Assembly (NCBI RefSeq): GCF_026898155.1
Contig: NZ_CP114029.1
Span: 2,522,001 to 2,586,000, forward strand
Length of the DNA stretch: 64,000 nt
Reading direction: 5' to 3'
Source: Jiella pelagia
Lineage (GTDB): Bacteria; Pseudomonadota; Alphaproteobacteria; Rhizobiales; Rhizobiaceae
A program made the translations under genes and the position numbers. The notes beneath the pieces were generated by a model. It was not told the origin of the DNA and did no database searches. It worked only from the letters and a program-made list of their open reading frames with translations. Each line of letters opens with the position of its first letter. Position 1 is the stretch's first letter. Positions 47,162 to 58,123 of the stretch are shown piece after piece.

Positions 47162-47925
47162 ACAAGTCCCGAACCGAGATGCTGAGCGCATCGGATCTGG
47201 AAGCGGCGCTCCGCCATATCGGCGAGACGCGCTACCATCACCTCCATCCCTTCCAGCTGTTGCTGCAGGAGGGCCGGCTGAGCCGGGCGCAGGTCCAGGC
47301 CTGGGCGCTCAACCGCTATTATTATCAGTCGAACATCCCGGTGAAGGACTCCATCATCCTCGCCCGGCTCGGATCGGTGGAACTGCGCCGCGAATGGCGC
47401 CAGCGCATCCTCGATCACGATGGCTCCGAAACCGAGCGCGGCGGCATCGAAAAGTGGATCGCGCTGACCGACGGGGTCGGCCTCGACCGCGATTATGTCA
47501 TGTCCGGCAAAGGCATCCTCGCCGGCACGCGCTTTGCCGTTGACGCCTATGTCCATTTTGTCCGCGACCGCACGCTGCTCGAGGCCATCGCCTCCTCGCT
47601 CACCGAATTGTTCTCGCCCAATGTCATCGGCGTGCGCAACAAGGGCATGCTGGCTCATTACGACTTTATCTCGCAGGAAACGCTCGCCTATTTCGACAAG
47701 CGCCCGGTGCAGGCCAAGCGCGACAGCGACTTTGCCTTGAACTACTGTCTCGAACACGCCGATACCCGCGAGAAGCAGGATGCGGTGATGGATGCGTTGC
47801 GCTTCAAGTGCCAGGTGCTCTGGGCGCAGCTCGACGCGCTGCATCACGCCTATGTCGACCCGGCGCTGACGCCGCCGGACGCCTGGCGCCCGGGCGAGGC
47901 GGAAACCGGCCGGGAGGCGGCATGA
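47158..47925 (+). CDS. pqqC: PQQ synthase PqqC
   Basis: 255-residue oxidase that closes the ring in the last step of PQQ synthesis. Signature [32 protein letters not shown] and helical bundle with [19 protein letters not shown]. Starts inside the pqqB stop (ATGA) and overlaps pqqD by 4 bases. Confidence 0.96.
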   Translation: MNKSRTEMLSASDLEAALRHIGETRYHHLHPFQLLLQEGRLSRAQVQAWALNRYYYQSNIPVKDSIILARLGSVELRREWRQRILDHDGSETERGGIEKWIALTDGVGLDRDYVMSGKGILAGTRFAVDAYVHFVRDRTLLEAIASSLTELFSPNVIGVRNKGMLAHYDFISQETLAYFDKRPVQAKRDSDFALNYCLEHADTREKQDAVMDALRFKCQVLWAQLDALHHAYVDPALTPPDAWRPGEAETGREAA

Positions 47926-48212
47926 CGGAGGGCGTCAACAGGATCTCGGACGATGCCGTTCCCACGCTGCCGCGCGGCGTCAAATTCCGCGAGGACAAGG
48001 CGCGCGGCCGCTACGTGCTGCTCGGCCCCGAGCGGATCTTCGAGGCCGATGCGATCGCCACCGAGATCTTGAAGCGCGTCGACGGCGTCACGACGTTCAA
48101 GGCCATCCTGACCCAGTTGACCGAAATGTTCACCGCCGACGAGGCGACCATCCGCCCGGATGTCGAGAGCCTCCTGGTGGACCTTTCCGACAAGCAGATG
48201 GTGACCCTATGA
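47922..48212 (+). CDS. pqqD: PQQ biosynthesis peptide chaperone PqqD
   Basis: 96-residue RRE-type chaperone that binds PqqA and presents it to PqqE. It contains [28 protein letters not shown] and [14 protein letters not shown] overlap both sides with pqqC and pqqE. Confidence 0.94.
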   Translation: MTEGVNRISDDAVPTLPRGVKFREDKARGRYVLLGPERIFEADAIATEILKRVDGVTTFKAILTQLTEMFTADEATIRPDVESLLVDLSDKQMVTL

Positions 48213-49346
48213 GCCAGACGCTCCTCGAAAACCGCCCGAGCGCGGCCGCCCCGCCGCGGCCGCAGCCGCCCCTCGGCCTCCTCGCCGAGGTCACCCATCG
48301 TTGTCCGCTCCGCTGCACCTATTGCTCGAACCCCCTGCAGCTCGACCCCAAGTCGGCCGAGTCTCGATACCGACACCTGGAAGCGAGTCTTCTCGGAAGC
48401 CGCCGAGCTGGGCGTCATCCATCTCCACATGTCCGGCGGCGAGCCGACGGCCCGGCGCGACATCGTCGAACTGATGCGCCATGCGGCGCAAGTCGGCCTC
48501 TACACCAACCTCATCACCTCAGGCATCGGCGTCGACGACGCCAAGCTCGACGCCCTCATCGAGGCCGGCTGCGACCACATCCAGCTGTCGATGCAGGGCG
48601 CCGACGAAGGCATCACCCAGCGGGTCGGCGGCTACCGCGGCGGCTTTGAAAAGAAGCAGGCCTTCGCCCGCGCGGTCGTCGCCACCGGCGTACCGCTGAC
48701 GCTCAACGCCGTCATTCACCGGATGAACATCCATCAGGTGCCGGAGATGATCGAGAAGGCCGTCGAGTTCGGCGCCAAGCGGCTCGAGATTGCCCACACG
48801 CAATATTACGGCTGGGCCCTGAAGAACCGCGCCCAGCTGATGCCAGCCCGCGAGGACGTCGACCGCACGATCGAAGAAGTGGAAACCGCCCGCGAGCGCC
48901 TCAAGGGCACGCTGGTGATCGACGCGGTCTTCCCGGACTACTACGCCCGCTACCCGAAAACCTGCAACGGCGGCTGGGGCACCCGCACCTTCTCCGTTAC
49001 CCCCGCCGGCAAGGTGCTCCCCTGCCACGCCGCCGAGACCATCACCCATCTCGACTTCTGGAACGTCCGCGACCACTCGCTCGCCGAGACCTGGTACGAC
49101 GGCCCCGCCTTCACCGCCTATCGCGGCACCTCCTGGATGCAGGAGCCCTGCCGCTCCTGCGAGCGCAAACACGTCGACTTCGGCGGCTGCCGCTGCCAGG
49201 CCCTGGCACTGACCGGCGACGCGGCCGCGACGGATCCGGTCTGCATCAAGTCACCGCTGCACGAGTCCATCGGGGCGATGGCGACGACGGAATCGGCGGT
49301 GACGGAACCGGGGGCTGCGACGTATCGGGGGTTCCGGGCGGGGTAG
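48209..49346 (+). CDS. pqqE: radical SAM PQQ biosynthesis protein PqqE (one-base discrepancy)
   Basis: About 378 residues. Radical-SAM CxxxCxxC (CPLRCTYC near 32), then a SPASM domain with clusters [25 protein letters not shown]. It links Glu and Tyr of PqqA. At 48359-48365 the sequence is GAGTCTC where GAGCTC would give [22 protein letters not shown]; here the inserted base is T, unlike the C or G at other sites. Without it, the frame runs from 48209 to 49346. As PQQ synthesis is otherwise complete, the gene is taken as functional. pqqF is absent. Confidence 0.94.
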
Positions 49347-49572
49347 GGCTCACAGTCCTTTGACGCAACGTCTGTAAAGACCGTGCCCGCCATGCGTCGG
49401 TGATCCGCCCGGGTTGCGTATCGTCGTACAGCCGTCTGTCGATCTCGACGATCAGCCGAGCCTGCTGACGCCGGCAGAATGCATCTCCTCAACTCCGCCC
49501 TTTCGGCATGGATAACAGCCCGCGATCCGTTGTAGAGACGTCGCGAGTGTTTCTCGCAAAGCAGGTGCAGGC

Positions 49573-49905
49573 ATGAATTCGGCGGCGATCCTCTGGCTGG
49601 CCGGCGCGGTGCCGGTGTTTCTCGCCGCCGCCTCGGCGACGCGGTCCTATGTGTCCAGCGGCATCCCCTGGGTGCTGGCGGGGGCGCTGATGCTCTATTG
49701 CGTCGGCAATCTGATGATGGTGAAGCTGATGCGCGAAAGCGGCCTTGGCGTCGCGATCTCGGCGTCCTCGGTCGCCCAGCTGATCCTCATCAACGTCATC
49801 GCCTTCGCCGTCTTCCAGGAACGGCCGCCTGTCACCCAGCTGATTGGCATGGGGCTCGGTCTCGTCGGCTTCGTGCTGATGCTCTGGCCCCAGGCGAAGG
49901 GGTGA
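49573..49905 (+). CDS. small multidrug/EamA-like membrane protein
   Basis: 110 residues with four membrane helices, sized and spaced like a 4-TMS SMR/DMT protein. Ends GLGLVGFVLMLWPQAKG, and FQERPPVTQLIGMGLGL resembles the EamA repeat. Substrate unknown. It is separated from pqqE by 226 bases without a gene. Confidence 0.75.
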   Translation: MNSAAILWLAGAVPVFLAAASATRSYVSSGIPWVLAGALMLYCVGNLMMVKLMRESGLGVAISASSVAQLILINVIAFAVFQERPPVTQLIGMGLGLVGFVLMLWPQAKG

Positions 49906-49945
49906 TACCAGCGGTCCTGGAGAATGACGCCCGGGCCGCTGGTAT
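49905..49945. repeat. inverted repeat / hairpin between the small transporter and edd
   Basis: ATACCAGCGG (49905-49914) pairs with CCGCTGGTAT (49936-49945). It begins at the last base of the transporter stop codon. A weaker partial copy of the GACGGTAT arm occurs near 50003. Probably a transcript end structure for convergent genes, or a dispersed palindromic repeat. Confidence 0.5.
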
Positions 49946-50080
49946 GAAGCCCGCGCGGCGCTTGAGCGTAAACCCCTTGGCGCCGGTCCAAGGACCGGGG
50001 CCGACGGTATGAGAGCACCGGCGGGGTCGGTCGGCCGCAGTTCTCGCCCTTTCAGCAGCGGGAGGCGGCAGCTCCCGCCC

Positions 50081-51899
50081 TCAGAACACGCTCGCCCCAT
50101 TCTCCGCGTCGCCGACCGCCGAACGGAAGGCGGCGAAGAGCCTCGCGGCCCATGCCGAATTCGTTGCCGGAGAGATCGGGCAGTTCGGGCGTGCGGGCGT
50201 CGAGTTCGGCCTGGTCGACCAGCACCTCAAGGGTTCCCATCTCGCCATCGACGCGGATGATGTCGCCGTCCTGAACGCGGGCGATCGGGCCGCCGGTCTT
50301 GGCCTCCGGCGTCACGTGGATCGCCGCCGGCACTTTTCCGCTGGCGCCCGACATCCGCCCGTCGGTGACGAGCGCGACCTTGTGGCCGCGGTCCTGCAGG
50401 ACGCCGAGGAGGGGGTGAGCTTGTGGAGCTCCGGCATGCCGTTCGACTTCGGTCCCTGAAACCTCACGACGGCGACGAAGTCGCGGTCGAGCCTCGCCGG
50501 CGTCGAAGGCGATCTTGAGTTCGTTCTGGTCGTGAAAAATCTTCGCCGGTGCCTCGACGATGCGCCGCTCCGGCTTGACCGCCGAGACCTTGATGACCGC
50601 CTTGCCGAGATTGCCCTTCAGCATCCGGAGGCCGCCATTGTTGGAGAACGGCTTGTCGGCCGTCGTCAGCACCTTCGGATCGCCGCTTTCCTTCGGCGCA
50701 TCGTGGCGAACGACGCTCTCGCCGTCGGAGGAAAGCTTCGCCTCGATGGCGTAGGCGCGCAGGCCCTGGCCCCAGGCGGTGCGCACGTCCTCGTGCAGGA
50801 GGCCGCGGTCGAGCAGCTCGCGGATCAAAAAGCCCATACCGCCGGCTGCGTTGAAGTGGTTCACGTCGGCAAGACCGTTCGGATAGACGCGGGCGAGCAG
50901 CGGCGTGATGTCGGAAAGGTCGGATATATCCTGCCAGGTCAGCTTGATGCCGGCCGCGGCCGCCATCGCGACGAGATGCATGGTGTGGTTGGTCGAGCCG
51001 CCGGTGGCGTGGAGGCCGACGACGCCGTTGACGACGGCCCGCTCGTCGACGACGAGGCCGGCGGGCGTGTATTCGTTGCCGAGCGCGGTGATCGCCAGAG
51101 CGCGCTTGGTCGCCTCCCTGGTGAGGGCGTCGCGCAGCGGCGTGTTCGGGTTGACGAAGGACGAGCCCGGCGTGTGCAGGCCCATGATCTCCATCAGCAT
51201 CTGGTTGGAATTGGCCGTGCCGTAGAAGGTGCAGGTGCCCGGCCCGTGATAGGAGGCCGATTCCGCCTTCAGAAGCTCCTCGCGGCCGACCTTGCCTTCG
51301 GCGTAGAGCTGGCGGATGCGGCTCTTCTCGTCATTGGGAAGGCCGGATGTCATCGGGCCGGCGGGGATGAAGATCGCCGGCAGATGGCCGAAAGTGAGTG
51401 CGGCGATGGTCAGGCCCGGCACGATCTTGTCGCAGACGCCGAGATAGACGGCGGCATCGAACATGTCGTGGGAGAGGCCGACTGCCGTCGCCATGGCGAT
51501 GACGTCGCGCGAGAACAGCGACAGCTCCATGCCGGTCTGGCCTTGCGTGACGCCGTCGCACATCGCCGGGACGCCGGAGGCGACCTGCGCCGTGCCGCCG
51601 ACCTGGCGCGCCGCCTCGCGGATCAGCTCCGGATAGCGCTCGAACGGCTGGTGGGCCGAAAGCATGTCGTTGTAGGCGGTGATGATGCCGAGATTGGGCG
51701 TCTGGTCACCGGCCAACCGGTCCTTGTCGAGCGGCCCGCAGGCGGCAAAGCCGTGGGCGAGATTGCCGCAGGTGAGCGTCGAGCGCTTCGGCCCCTCGGC
51801 ACCCTTGGCGCGGATCCGGGCGAGATAGGGCTCGCGCGTCGGCGCGGAACGCTCGCGGATGCGGCTGGTGATCTCTTCGATGCGACGGTCGGCAGTCAT
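50081..51899 (-). CDS. edd: 6-phosphogluconate dehydratase (three indel discrepancies)
   Basis: About 605 residues. It makes 2-keto-3-deoxy-6-phosphogluconate in the Entner-Doudoroff pathway using a 4Fe-4S cluster. The N-terminus from ATG 51899 reads [45 protein letters not shown] and [12 protein letters not shown] hold cluster cysteines. Three indels occur near the 3' end: GAGCCTC for GAGCTC at 50489-50495 (restores [32 protein letters not shown]), a G5 run at 50411-50415 that should be G6, and GAGCCTC for GAGCTC at 50138-50144 (restores [20 protein letters not shown]). The intact GAGCTC at 50426-50431 lies between them. eda is not in the window. Confidence 0.94.
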
Positions 51900-52018
51900 C
51901 GCTTCAATCCCTTGTCGAATGATGAAAGACGCGGCGGCGGCGATGGCCCTCCGGCGCGACATAAGGCTTCGTTCTCGTCGAGAGCCGAAGGGCCGGCGGC
52001 CCTATCGCGGCTCGATGG

Positions 52019-52723
52019 TCATGGCGCCCAGAAGACCTGCAGCGGCTCGCGCCGATCGGCCTGCAGGACTGCCCGGACCGGCATTTCCTCCACCGGCCCT
52101 TCGCCTTTCGCCGCCGCGAAGGTCTGCAGTTTTTCCTCACCCTCGATATGGAGTGCGAGGAAGCGCGCGTCCACGACCAGCGGAAAGGTCAGCGTCACCC
52201 GCGGCTCGTCCTGGCTTGGCGGATGGGCGATGGCGACCGTGTCGTCCGTCGCCGGGTCGAGGCATTGGGCAAGCCCCGGGGCATTCGGAAACCATGAGGC
52301 GGTGTGGCCGTCGGTCCCCATGCCGAGGATCACCACGTCGAAGGCGCGGCCGATCCGGTGGAAGCGGTCGTTCAGCGTGTCGAACACCTCTTCCGGCATC
52401 GCGCTCGGCTCGTAGAACGGCACGAAGCGCGCCGCAGCCGCCGGGCCGGCGAGAAGGTGCCGGCGCAGCATGGCGGCGTTGGAGCGCTCGCTGTCCTCGG
52501 GCACCCAGCGCTCGTCGACGAGGGTGATCGTCACGTCCGCCCAGTCGATCTCGGCCTGCGCGAGCCGCTCGAAGAAGCGCTTCGGCGTCGAGCCGCCGGA
52601 CACCGCCAGCCGCGCCACGCCCTCGGTGGCGATGGCGCCGGCGAGCACCGCCGCGACGCCGGACGCCAGCGCCTCGGCGAGCGCTTCGCGGGTCTCGTAG
52701 CGGTGGAACTCCGGCTCGGCCAT
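52019..52723 (-). CDS. pgl: 6-phosphogluconolactonase
   Basis: 234 residues from ATG 52723 (MAEPEFHRYETREAL). Glucosamine-6-phosphate isomerase/lactonase fold: LAVSGGSTPKRFFERL, VTITLVDERWVPEDSERSN and VVILGMGTDGHTASWFPNA. It hydrolyses 6-phosphogluconolactone, product of Zwf. It lies between zwf and edd, in the order of the pathway. Confidence 0.95.
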   Translation of the reverse strand: MAEPEFHRYETREALAEALASGVAAVLAGAIATEGVARLAVSGGSTPKRFFERLAQAEIDWADVTITLVDERWVPEDSERSNAAMLRRHLLAGPAAAARFVPFYEPSAMPEEVFDTLNDRFHRIGRAFDVVILGMGTDGHTASWFPNAPGLAQCLDPATDDTVAIAHPPSQDEPRVTLTFPLVVDARFLALHIEGEEKLQTFAAAKGEGPVEEMPVRAVLQADRREPLQVFWAP

Positions 52724-52743
52724 GGTTCGACTTGTCCTCGCGT

Positions 52744-54223
52744 TCAGTCCGGCTCGTGCCAGGTGCGCCCGTCGCGCTCGATCAGCGCGACCGAGGCGGA
52801 AGGACCCCAGGTACCGGCGGTATAGCCCTGCGCCTTCAAGCCCTTTTCGTCCCAGGCCTTGAGGATCGGGTCGACCCACTCCCAGGCCGCCTCGACCTCG
52901 TCGCGGCGCATGAACAGCGTCTGGTTGCCACGAATGACGTCCATGAGCAGGCGCTCATAGGCGTCCGGGTTGCGCCCCCGGAAGGACTGGGCGAAGCTCA
53001 TGTCGAGCGGCACGTGCTTCAGCCGCATGCCACCGGGGCCCGGGTCCTTGATCATCAGCCACTGCTTGACGCCTTCGTCGGGCTGCAGGCGCATCACCAG
53101 CTGATTCTGGGAGATGTTGCCGGCGACCTTGTCGAAGATGTTGTGGGGGATCGGCCGGAAGGTCACGACGATTTCCGACATCCGCTCGGACAGGCGCTTG
53201 CCCGTGCGCAGATAGAAGGGAACGCCGGCCCAGCGCCAGTTGTCGATCTCGGCCTTGATGGCGACGAAGGTCTCGGTGTCGCTGTCGCCATTGCCGAGAT
53301 CGTCGATGTAGCTCTTGACCGCCGCGCCACCCGAGGCGCCGGCCTTGTACTGGCCGCGCACGGTTCGGCTCTCGACGTTGGACGGATCGATCTTCTTCAA
53401 GGCGCGCAGGACCTTGAGCTTCTCGTCGCGCAGCGCGTCGGCGTCGAGCGCGGAAGGCGGCTCGAGGGCGACGAGGCACATCAGCTGGACGATGTGGTTC
53501 TGAACCATGTCGCGCAGTGCGCCGGCCTTGTCGTAATAGCCGGCGCGGCCTTCGAGGCCGACCGACTCGGCGACGGTAATCTGCACGTGGTCGATATGGG
53601 TGGAGTTCCACACCGGCTCGTAGAGAGCATTGGCAAAGCGCAGCGCCATCAGGTTCTGCACCGTCTCCTTGCCGAGATAGTGGTCGATGCGGAAGATCTG
53701 TTCTTCTTCGAAATGCCGGCCGATCGTCGCGTTGAGCCTCGCGGGCCGAGGCGAGGTCGCGGCCGACGGGCTTTTCGACGATCAGCCGCGAGCGGGCGTT
53801 GGAAAGGCCCTTGCCGGCGATCCGCTCGGCGATCGGGGCGAACAGCGTCGGGCCGACGGCAAGATAGAAGGCACGGATCCTGGACTGGCCTGCTTCGTCC
53901 AGAAGAGCACGAAGCTCCTCCCAGCCGCCGTCGGCCTGGGCGTCGACGGTGCGGTAGTGGAGCCGTGCCAGGAAGCGATCGAGGGAGACTTCGTGAATGT
54001 CTTCCGGCTTGACGTGTTTCGACAGCGCGTCGCGGGCAAATTCACGATAGGCTTCGTCGGAAAGATCCGAGCGCGAGGCGCCGATGATCCGCGCCTCGCC
54101 GGGGAGCTGGCCGTCATGGTCGCGGTGATAGAGCGCCGGGAGAAGCTTGCGCTCGGCAAGGTCGCCGTTGCCGCCGAAGACGACGTAGTCGAACGGGTCG
54201 ACCGGAATGATCTGGCTGGACAT
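52744..54223 (-). CDS. zwf: glucose-6-phosphate dehydrogenase (one-base discrepancy)
   Basis: About 492 residues. NADP-binding FGGNGDLAERKLLPALY at residue 16, catalytic [14 protein letters not shown] and the EKPVGRDL motif are present. At 53734-53740 GAGCCTC replaces GAGCTC; with one C removed the segment is [29 protein letters not shown], and the whole gene is one frame. It starts the zwf-pgl-edd operon, supplying NADPH and 6-phosphogluconolactone. Confidence 0.95.
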
Positions 54224-54495
54224 CGGTCACTTCCTGATCAGGGTTCGGCGCACTCGCAGGATCTGGCGGAGCCGCCCTGCCGGTGCTCTAGTCTAATCGA
54301 TTGAATTTTTCCAGTGCCAATAAAAATTCCCCTCCCGGCCGCGGCGCCATCCTCTCCACCTCGGCAGGATTGCCGGGCAGGGGCAGGCGAAGCGATCGGG
54401 CGGCTCATTTCCTGGCAGGCGAGGATTTATCACAGCTGCCCGCCCGAGCAACCGTGTGCGCCTCGCGGCTTTTCGTTCTGGCCCTCTTGCCCGGC

Positions 54496-57107
54496 TTAGC
54501 GCGTGCTGCGGGACAGGGCGCGATCCAGCGCGGCGATCAGCTGATCCGCCGCGAATGGCTTCTTGATCGCTTCCACCCCCTCGCCGACCTCCTCCGGCAT
54601 GTCGAGCTTTTCGCCATAGCCGGTGACGAAGACGAACGGAATGCCGCGCTCCTTGAGCACCGGCGCCAGGGCGAAGCTCGTCTCGCCGCCGAGATTGACG
54701 TCGAGAAGAGCGATGTCGAGGTTCTCGCTCTCGATGATCCGCTTGGCCTCGCTGACGCTCATCGCCGTCAGCACCTTCGCCACGCCGTTGTCGAAGAGCA
54801 TCTGCTCGGCGTCGAGCGAAATGATCATGTTGTCTTCGACGATCAGGGCTGATTTGCCAGCGATCCGCGTGTCGAGGAGGGGCTGCGGTGCATCGTGGGG
54901 CAAGGCGGTGCTTTCTTCTCCCGGTAGTTGGGAACTGGAGTTCGTTTCGTCGGCGAGCCAGAAGGTCTGCGGCGGCAGCAGGAACCGGCCGCGAACGCCG
55001 GCCAGTTGATACTCGATCGCGACCTCGCCGCCCAGATCGTGCGGGATCGACCGTTCGATGATCGTCGTGCCGAATCCGCGCCTGCTCGGCGGCTGCACCG
55101 GCGGGCCGCCGCTTTCGCGCCAGCGGATCTCGCAGCTGTCGTTTTCGTCGATGCGCCAGACGATGTCGATCTCGCCGAGCGAATCCGACAACGCGCCGTA
55201 TTTCGCCGAATTGGTGACCATCTCGTGGAAGACCAGCGCCAGCGTCGAGAAGGTCTTGGCTTCGACAAGAACCGGTGGGCCGTTGAGATGCACGCGCGTC
55301 ACCTTGTGGCCGACATAGGCCTCGATCTCCGTCTGGATGATCGAGCGCAGGCTCTGCGCCTGATACTTGTCGTCGGTGATCTGGTCGTGCGCCCGGGCGA
55401 GCGCCTGGATGCGGCCGCCGATGATGGCGGAAAAATCGTCGACGCTCTTGGCGCTGGTCCGGCTCTGGACGACGAGCGCCCGCATCAGCGAGAGGATGTT
55501 GCGGACCCGGTGGTTGAGTTCTGCGATCAGCAGCTCCTGGCGCTGGGTCGCGAGATTCTGCTGGCGCTCGGCCTCTTCGTTGAAGCGCAAGAGCACCTCG
55601 AGGATGGAGACCCGGAGCGCTTCGGCGGCCTTGAGGCTCGGATGCCGACCAGGGCCGCGACCTGTCGCGCACCGTCTCCTGCCAGGCCTCGAAGCTCTTG
55701 CGAGGTGTCAGACGCGGGCCGTTCGGTCCGTACTCCACCGGCTTTTCGTCCGGCCGCCCTGCCCAGTTGACGGTCTCGACGATCTCCTTGCGGAAAAAGA
55801 TCAGATAGTCGCGCGGCGAACGGGAGATCGGGATGGCGAGCAGGCCGGCCGCACGCCCCGTGAACTCTTGCGCCTTCTGATAGACCGAAGAGAGTTCGTC
55901 GGTGGCATAGATGCGGCTCGCCGCGGCGCGGTTGAGAAAGCGTGTAATGCCGGGCATGTCGTCTGGAAACGGACACTGGCCGATCGTGCGCACGAAGTCC
56001 TTGGTCCAGACCGCGAAGCCGTCGCAGGGGATGAGTTCGCGGAAGTCGTCGGCGAAGTCGACGAGGCTCCTCCATGGTCGGCGACGTGGCCACGAGCCGG
56101 CCGACGACGCGATCGTGAATATCGCGCGCTTCCTCCTCGATGAGGCGCATTTCCTTGGCGAGCCGGCCCTCGATGACCAGCGAGATCACCTGGCCAAACA
56201 GCTCCATCGTCGAACGCATCTCCATCGACAGATGGCGCGGAGAATAGTGATGGAGGGCGAACAGGCCCCAGAGCTTGTCGTCGATGACGATCGAGATCGA
56301 GAAGGAGGCCGACACCCCCATGTTCTTCAGATACTCGATATGGATCGGCGAGACCGCGCGGGTCACCGAAAGCGACAGGTCGAGCGGCTCGCCGGTCGGA
56401 CTGGTCGCCGGAACGACATCGACGTCCTCGTCTTCCACGTTCGAGATGATCCGAACCCGGTTCCTGACATAGAGCCGGCGGGCCTGGCGGGGAATATCGG
56501 TGGCGGGATAGTTCAGGCCGAAGAACGATTCCATGTCCCGATTGAGCGCCTCGGCGACGACGGCGCCCGAACCACTGTCGGAGAAGCGATAGAGCATGAC
56601 GCGGTCGAACCCGGTCACGGCCCGCAGCTGGCGAACGCATTCCTTGAACAGCGCGTCTGTCGTTTCCGAGCGTTGGATGCGGGCGATCATCGCCTTGATC
56701 AGCGAACCCGGATTGCCGTTGCCGAGCGCGTGCTCCGTCGTCCGCTCGAACTCGATGATGATCGAGTTGGTCGAGATGTGGACCGCGACGTCGTAGCGCC
56801 GACCGTTGCCGAGGATATCGGCGCCAAAAATGCGCTCCGAGCCGTCGTTGGGAGACAGCAGCTGGAGCTTGCCGCGAATGGCGTGAATCGCCGACTGCGG
56901 CAGGACCTCCGCCAGCGGCACGCCGAGCAACGCATCCGGGTCACTGCCGAAGATGCCGGCGATGTTGGCCGACACGTGCTGGATGATCCAGTCCATCGAG
57001 ATGGCGACGAGATAACCGAAGTGCTGGACCCGGCCGAGCTGATGGATCGGCTCGCGGTCGCAGTTCGACAGATCGAGTTCGTCGCTGGCCATGCCGGCAA
57101 AACTCAT
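54496..57107 (-). CDS. bphP: bacteriophytochrome, PAS-GAF-PHY-HWE kinase-receiver (two one-base discrepancies)
   Basis: About 869 residues. The biliverdin-attaching Cys16 (LSNCDREPIHQLGRVQHFG) lies before the PAS domain; the GAF domain has YPATDIPRQARRLYVRNRVR, a variant of PASDIP; the PHY tongue ends TPRKSFEAWQETVRDRSRPW. It continues to an HWE-type kinase (IAELNHRVRNILSLMRALV, WRESGGPPV) and a receiver (IVEDNMIISLD, ALLDVNLGGE). Two sites break the frame: 56063-56069 (GAGGCTC; restores SPTMEELVDFADDF) and 55633-55639 (GAGGCTC; restores WSASELKAAEALRV). With both corrected the gene is one frame. It overlaps bphO by 4 bases and senses red/far-red light. Confidence 0.95.
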
Positions 57108-57781
57108 TGAACCGGCTCCTTCCCGCCCTCATGCGCGACGACCCGGTCGAGCGAACGCTCGAACAGGGCGAAGGTCGCAAGCGCTGCCCTCAGAGCCTGT
57201 TCCTCGATGACGGCTTCTTCCATCCCGCCGATGATGTCGAAGGCCCCCGGTTGCCGATCCTCTCCGTCGAAAGTCGAGCGGAGATAGCTGCTCGAAACCT
57301 CGCCCTCATGCTTCCCGACGAGGCCGGATTTCTCCAGCCGCCGGTAGATGAAGCGAGCCCCGAGCCGCGAGCCTTCAAGCACATAGGCAAGGCCCGCCAT
57401 TTCGGAGGTTCCGCAGGGCGCAAGGGCAAAGCCGCGGGCCGGCGGACAGTCGAGCTGCATTGCCGCGCAGTCGTCTTCGAGATGATTCAGGCCGGTCTCG
57501 ATCGCCTGCTTCAGCGCCGCCTCGGCCGCGTCGGGCACCGTCTCGGCGGCGCCCACGATTTCGAAAAACGCTGCGACGCCGTGATGGGCCAGAAGGTTCA
57601 TCCGAATGAAGCGATGGTAGCTCTGAATGATCTGCGAGCCGCTGAAATCCCCGAAGCGGGCATCGAGCCGCCCATGGACCTCGGCCGTATGGGCGCGCAG
57701 ATACTGCCGCAAAGCGCCGGGATCAACACGTTGCTGGATCGCTGTCGTACCGATGGTTCTGAAAGCCGTAAATTCGTTCAT
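57104..57781 (-). CDS. bphO: heme oxygenase BphO
   Basis: 225 residues. Heme-oxygenase fold with AHTAEVHGRLDARFGDF (the proximal His is H36) and LAYVLEGSRLGARFIYR in place of the GSxxGG distal helix. It makes biliverdin IXalpha for the phytochrome encoded downstream in the same operon, the usual bphO-bphP pairing. The variant distal motif (SRLGA) is worth noting. Start ATG at 57781. Confidence 0.9.
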   Translation of the reverse strand: MNEFTAFRTIGTTAIQQRVDPGALRQYLRAHTAEVHGRLDARFGDFSGSQIIQSYHRFIRMNLLAHHGVAAFFEIVGAAETVPDAAEAALKQAIETGLNHLEDDCAAMQLDCPPARGFALAPCGTSEMAGLAYVLEGSRLGARFIYRRLEKSGLVGKHEGEVSSSYLRSTFDGEDRQPGAFDIIGGMEEAVIEEQALRAALATFALFERSLDRVVAHEGGKEPVQ

Positions 57782-58123
57782 CGGATCCCGAAATGTCTAT
57801 TATTTTAGGCGTTTGCAAGGGTCATCGAAGCCATGGCCGTGGCTTTGCCCGTCTGGCGAGCCGCTTATCGTCTGCACTGTGCCTTGGACGCCTTAGCTCT
57901 CGTTCGGGTTCGAATCGTGTTCGAACCCGCCCCTCGACTGTGACGCACTTCCTCACGGATAAACCGGCTTCACATCACCCATCTGCGGCTATTGTTAGTC
58001 GCATGCGCAGGAAATGGGGTTGGTGGCGCTAAAATCATTCGTTAGCCGGCAATTTTTTGCGACGACTTTGTGAGACTTTCCGCCGCACCGGGTACCCAGA
58101 TCGTTGATGATTTTATACTTCGA
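57782..58123. other. 342-base control region upstream of bphO, with a 10-bp-stem inverted repeat
   Basis: Contains CGGGTTCGAA (57905-57914) and TTCGAACCCG (57920-57929), a perfect dyad with 5-base spacer, about 125 bases before bphO and 195 after puuB. It lacks a T-run, so an operator or processing site is as likely as a terminator. No gene seen. Confidence 0.5.
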
